Of a stretch of 64,000 nt of DNA, positions 62,193 to 64,000 are shown piece after piece. The notes under the pieces are model-generated. The model was not told the DNA's origin. It saw only the letters and a program-made list of their open reading frames with translations, and searched no databases. The position numbers and the translations under genes were made by a program. This DNA is from Thermococcus sp. M36 (GTDB taxonomy: Archaea > Methanobacteriota_B > Thermococci > Thermococcales > Thermococcaceae): NCBI RefSeq assembly GCF_012027355.1, contig NZ_SNUH01000001.1:496001-560000 (forward strand), read 5' to 3'. The stretch's first letter is position 1. Each line of letters opens with the position of its first letter.

Positions 62193-62615
62193 TTAATCCC
62201 CCCGGCTTTCATCGGGGATTATCTCAAAAGAGTACGTGACCTCGGCACCGCTGAGCTTCACGTGCGCGCTGGCCGAGCAATACTTGTCCTGGCTCAGCTC
62301 TATGGCGCGCTTCGCCTTCTCCTTGCTCACGTCGCCGTAAATCCTGTAGTGGATGTGAACCCTCCTGTAAATTCTCGGGTGCTCCTCGCGCCTCTCGCCG
62401 CTTATCTCGACCTCCAGGCCTCTAATCGGCTCGCGCATCTTCTGGAGTATCATGACGACATCATAGGCTGTGCATCCGGCGACGATGAGAAGAAGGAGCT
62501 TCATCGGGCTTATTCCTCCTTCCCCGAGAACCACCGCGCAACTTTCACCCTCTATCCTTCCAATGAACTGGGCTCCTTCCGTCCACCTCAGCTTTCCCTT
62601 TATTTCGTCCCCCAC
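62193..62615 (-). CDS. OsmC family protein
   Basis: OsmC/Ohr proteins reduce organic peroxides with two cysteines. The 140-residue protein has GKLRWTEGAQFIGRIEG, the first Cys in IVAGCTAYDVVMIL near residue 48 and the second in DKYCSASAHV near 112. Start GTG 62615 is behind GGTGG; the frame is open to 62642. It is upstream of marC on the same strand with 40 bp between. Confidence 0.87.
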   Translation of the reverse strand: MGDEIKGKLRWTEGAQFIGRIEGESCAVVLGEGGISPMKLLLLIVAGCTAYDVVMILQKMREPIRGLEVEISGERREEHPRIYRRVHIHYRIYGDVSKEKAKRAIELSQDKYCSASAHVKLSGAEVTYSFEIIPDESRGD

Positions 62616-62673
62616 TTGCTCCACCCATTCGATAAGACGCAATTCCTTTTAAGGGGTTTTCGTAGGGTAAAAC

Positions 62674-63516
62674 ATGTACATCCGACCCTTTGACCCCTGG
62701 AAGGCGAAGCTCTGCACCTGCCCCTTTAAGTACACGCTGAACGTCTACACTGGCTGCGACCACGCGTGCGTTTACTGCTACATAACGAGCTACATCCCCA
62801 ACGCCTTCCGGGTGAGGACTAAGGAGGGCCTTCTGCCGAAGCTGGAGAGAGAGCTCAGAAGGTTCGACAGGAGGTACATCGTAGCCCTTTCATACTCCTC
62901 CGACCCGTATCCAACGGTGGAGCGCGAGCTGGGCATAACGCGGAAGGTTCTGGAGCTCTTCAGGCGCTATGGTGTCAGGTGCATGATCCTCACGAAGTCG
63001 GACATATTTGAGCGCGATCTCGACATCCTGGCCGAGCTGAAGTGCGCCGTTGGTGTAACCGTGACGACAGTCAACGAGAGGAAGGCAAAGCTCCTTGAAC
63101 CGAACGCGCTGTCGCCGATGGCCAGAATCCGGGCGCTCAGGAAAGCGAAAGAGGCGGGCATCCCCGTTTATGCCCGCATAGACCCGATAATCCCATTCTA
63201 CACGTGGGAAGACTTCGATGAGACGCTCGACGCGCTGGATTTTGTTGACCACATAACGGTTTCGACTCTCAAGCTCCGGCCAGACTCAAAGAGGCGCATG
63301 TCCGCCAAGTTCCCGGAGCTGATGGAAAAACTCTGGCCGCTATACGAGAGGGGTGAGAGGATAGGCGGATATTACTACCTGCCGCGCGAGCTGAGGTTTG
63401 AGATCTTAAGGGAAGCGGAGAGAAAGATTCTGGAAAGGGGGATCACGTTTGGTTCGTGTCGGGAAGGCTACCGTTCGTTTCCGAGCTGCGACGGGTCTCA
63501 TCTAGTCCCCCCGTGA
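62674..63516 (+). CDS. Radical SAM protein, spore-photoproduct-lyase-like
   Basis: The 280-residue protein has the cluster motif CDHACVYC near residue 28 within YTLNVYTGCDHACVYCYITS, then YSSDPYPTVERELGITRKVL, ILTKSDIFERDLDILAEL and the typical VTTVNERKAKLLEPNALSPM. This is COG1533, the SplB-like group, whose archaeal members have no defined reaction. ATG 62674 has TTTTAAGGGG upstream. It converges on the amidotransferase gene with an unusually long overlap of 74 bp. Confidence 0.85.
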   Translation: MYIRPFDPWKAKLCTCPFKYTLNVYTGCDHACVYCYITSYIPNAFRVRTKEGLLPKLERELRRFDRRYIVALSYSSDPYPTVERELGITRKVLELFRRYGVRCMILTKSDIFERDLDILAELKCAVGVTVTTVNERKAKLLEPNALSPMARIRALRKAKEAGIPVYARIDPIIPFYTWEDFDETLDALDFVDHITVSTLKLRPDSKRRMSAKFPELMEKLWPLYERGERIGGYYYLPRELRFEILREAERKILERGITFGSCREGYRSFPSCDGSHLVPP

Positions 63517-64000
63517 GCTCCTCCCGGATCTCCGCCTCTATCTCTGCCCTCTCAAGCTCTCTTCTCTGCACCCTGTACTCCGCGGCGGCCTTGATAAACG
63601 CCTCGTAGAGCCTCTTCATCTCCGGAAGATACTCCGGCCGCCACTGGACGCCGAGGATAAACCCCTCTGTGCCCTCAACTGCCTCGATAAGGCCGTCCAC
63701 GGAATACGCCACAGGCTTTATCCCCTCCCCCACACGCTTAACCGCCTGGTGGTGGAAGCTGTTGACCCCTATGTAAACTTCGTTGGTGCTCTCAACGTTG
63801 ATTTCCTGTCTCAGGATCTCGTAGAGTTTGGAGCTCGTCTTTATCCTTACCTGGTGGACTCTCTGACGGGGGTTGGTGGTTGCGGGATCCCAGTCATGCT
63901 TTACGGCTTTGGGTATGACGCCGAGATCCTGGTACAGGGTGCCGCCCAGGGCCACGTTTATCACGTGCATACCCCTGCCCATCCCGAGCAGGGGCAGTCC
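63443..64000 (-). CDS. Class I glutamine amidotransferase-like protein (C26 type), 5' end outside window
   Basis: The frame enters from the window edge (GLPLLGMGRGMHVINVALGG). It matches gamma-glutamyl-GABA hydrolase-like (PuuD) proteins: ALGGTLYQDLGVI, VNSFHHQAVKRVGEGIKPVA with the catalytic His, and GFILGVQWRPEY with the Glu partner. The nucleophile elbow should read LGICRG; here it is LGMGRG, with GGC in place of the TGC cysteine codon, so hydrolase activity is doubtful. The C-terminal tail is a charged helix (RVQRRELERAEIEAEIREEL). Confidence 0.8.
   Translation of the reverse strand, partial: GLPLLGMGRGMHVINVALGGTLYQDLGVIPKAVKHDWDPATTNPRQRVHQVRIKTSSKLYEILRQEINVESTNEVYIGVNSFHHQAVKRVGEGIKPVAYSVDGLIEAVEGTEGFILGVQWRPEYLPEMKRLYEAFIKAAAEYRVQRRELERAEIEAEIREELTGGLDETRRSSETNGSLPDTNQT

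Overview
The window reads as a chromosome segment of a hyperthermophilic euryarchaeon of the order Thermococcales, most likely Thermococcus. The evidence is dense short operons, GGTG-type ribosome binding sites, TATA boxes about 25 nt ahead of leaderless starts, CCA-encoding tRNA genes, CGP-CTERM surface proteins, and genes typical of the group: TmcA, archaeal PEP carboxylase, FL11-type Lrp regulator, PfpI, L-proline dehydrogenase complexes, a PF0899-like A-domain protein. Most of it is GC-rich by eye. Two stretches (about 14.8-15.7 kb and 25.7-31.7 kb) and the middle of one gene (about 44.65-45.35 kb) are clearly AT-richer. No DNA database search was possible, so every family call rests on motifs and recognition.

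Layout. 1-7.6 kb: solute-binding lipoprotein (cut by the window edge), CGP-CTERM surface protein, tyrS, Lrp regulator, archaea-specific Ski2-like helicase, DUF63 membrane protein. 7.7-14.8 kb: biotin ECF transporter (EcfT, EcfA, BioY), secreted protein, MobA-like protein, and three genes broken by four single-base indels, three of them in homopolymers (small membrane protein, PEP carboxylase twice, DUF1931 histone-fold protein). 14.9-25.6 kb: AT-rich DUF4855 gene with a surface protein, S9 peptidase, TmcA acetyltransferase, tandem NYN-domain pair, Ca/Na exchanger-type protein, thiamine-type binding protein. 25.6-31.8 kb: AT-rich accessory island after tRNA-Arg. 31.8-37.1 kb: cobalamin adenosyltransferase, UPF0147, aldolase, three tRNAs, queC with a vapBC-type pair, pyrD, SRP RNA. 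37.2-49.8 kb: four-subunit proline dehydrogenase operon, KamA-type radical SAM enzyme, UMP kinase, two toxin-antitoxin pairs, pentapeptide-potassium channel fusion, NADH oxidase family flavoprotein, KaiC-like ATPase with degenerate partner, KptA. 49.8-64 kb: MFS transporter, second proline dehydrogenase (two subunits) with a sodium/proline symporter, DRG GTPase, FL11-type regulator, PfpI, DUF4097-PspC cluster, CitG-like protein, encapsulin-like A-domain protein, MarC, OsmC, radical SAM protein, C26-type amidotransferase.

The strongest candidate for an undescribed system is the accessory island at 27.2-31.3 kb. Two DNA methyltransferases of different classes lie in converging operons. Each is paired with a small protein, and the two small proteins (29248-29862 and 30834-31295) look homologous to each other and match no family I know. 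A ribbon-helix-helix regulator and an EVE-domain protein (a fold that reads modified bases) sit beside them. A repeated motif, TTATGTT followed by RCAC or a close variant, lies in front of all four transcription units, which suggests one regulator controls the set.

Metabolically, the window points to peptide and amino-acid use (two proline oxidation systems, symporter, MarC, S9 peptidase, PfpI), vitamin salvage (biotin, thiamine, cobalamin) and RNA modification or repair (TmcA, QueC for archaeosine, KptA).
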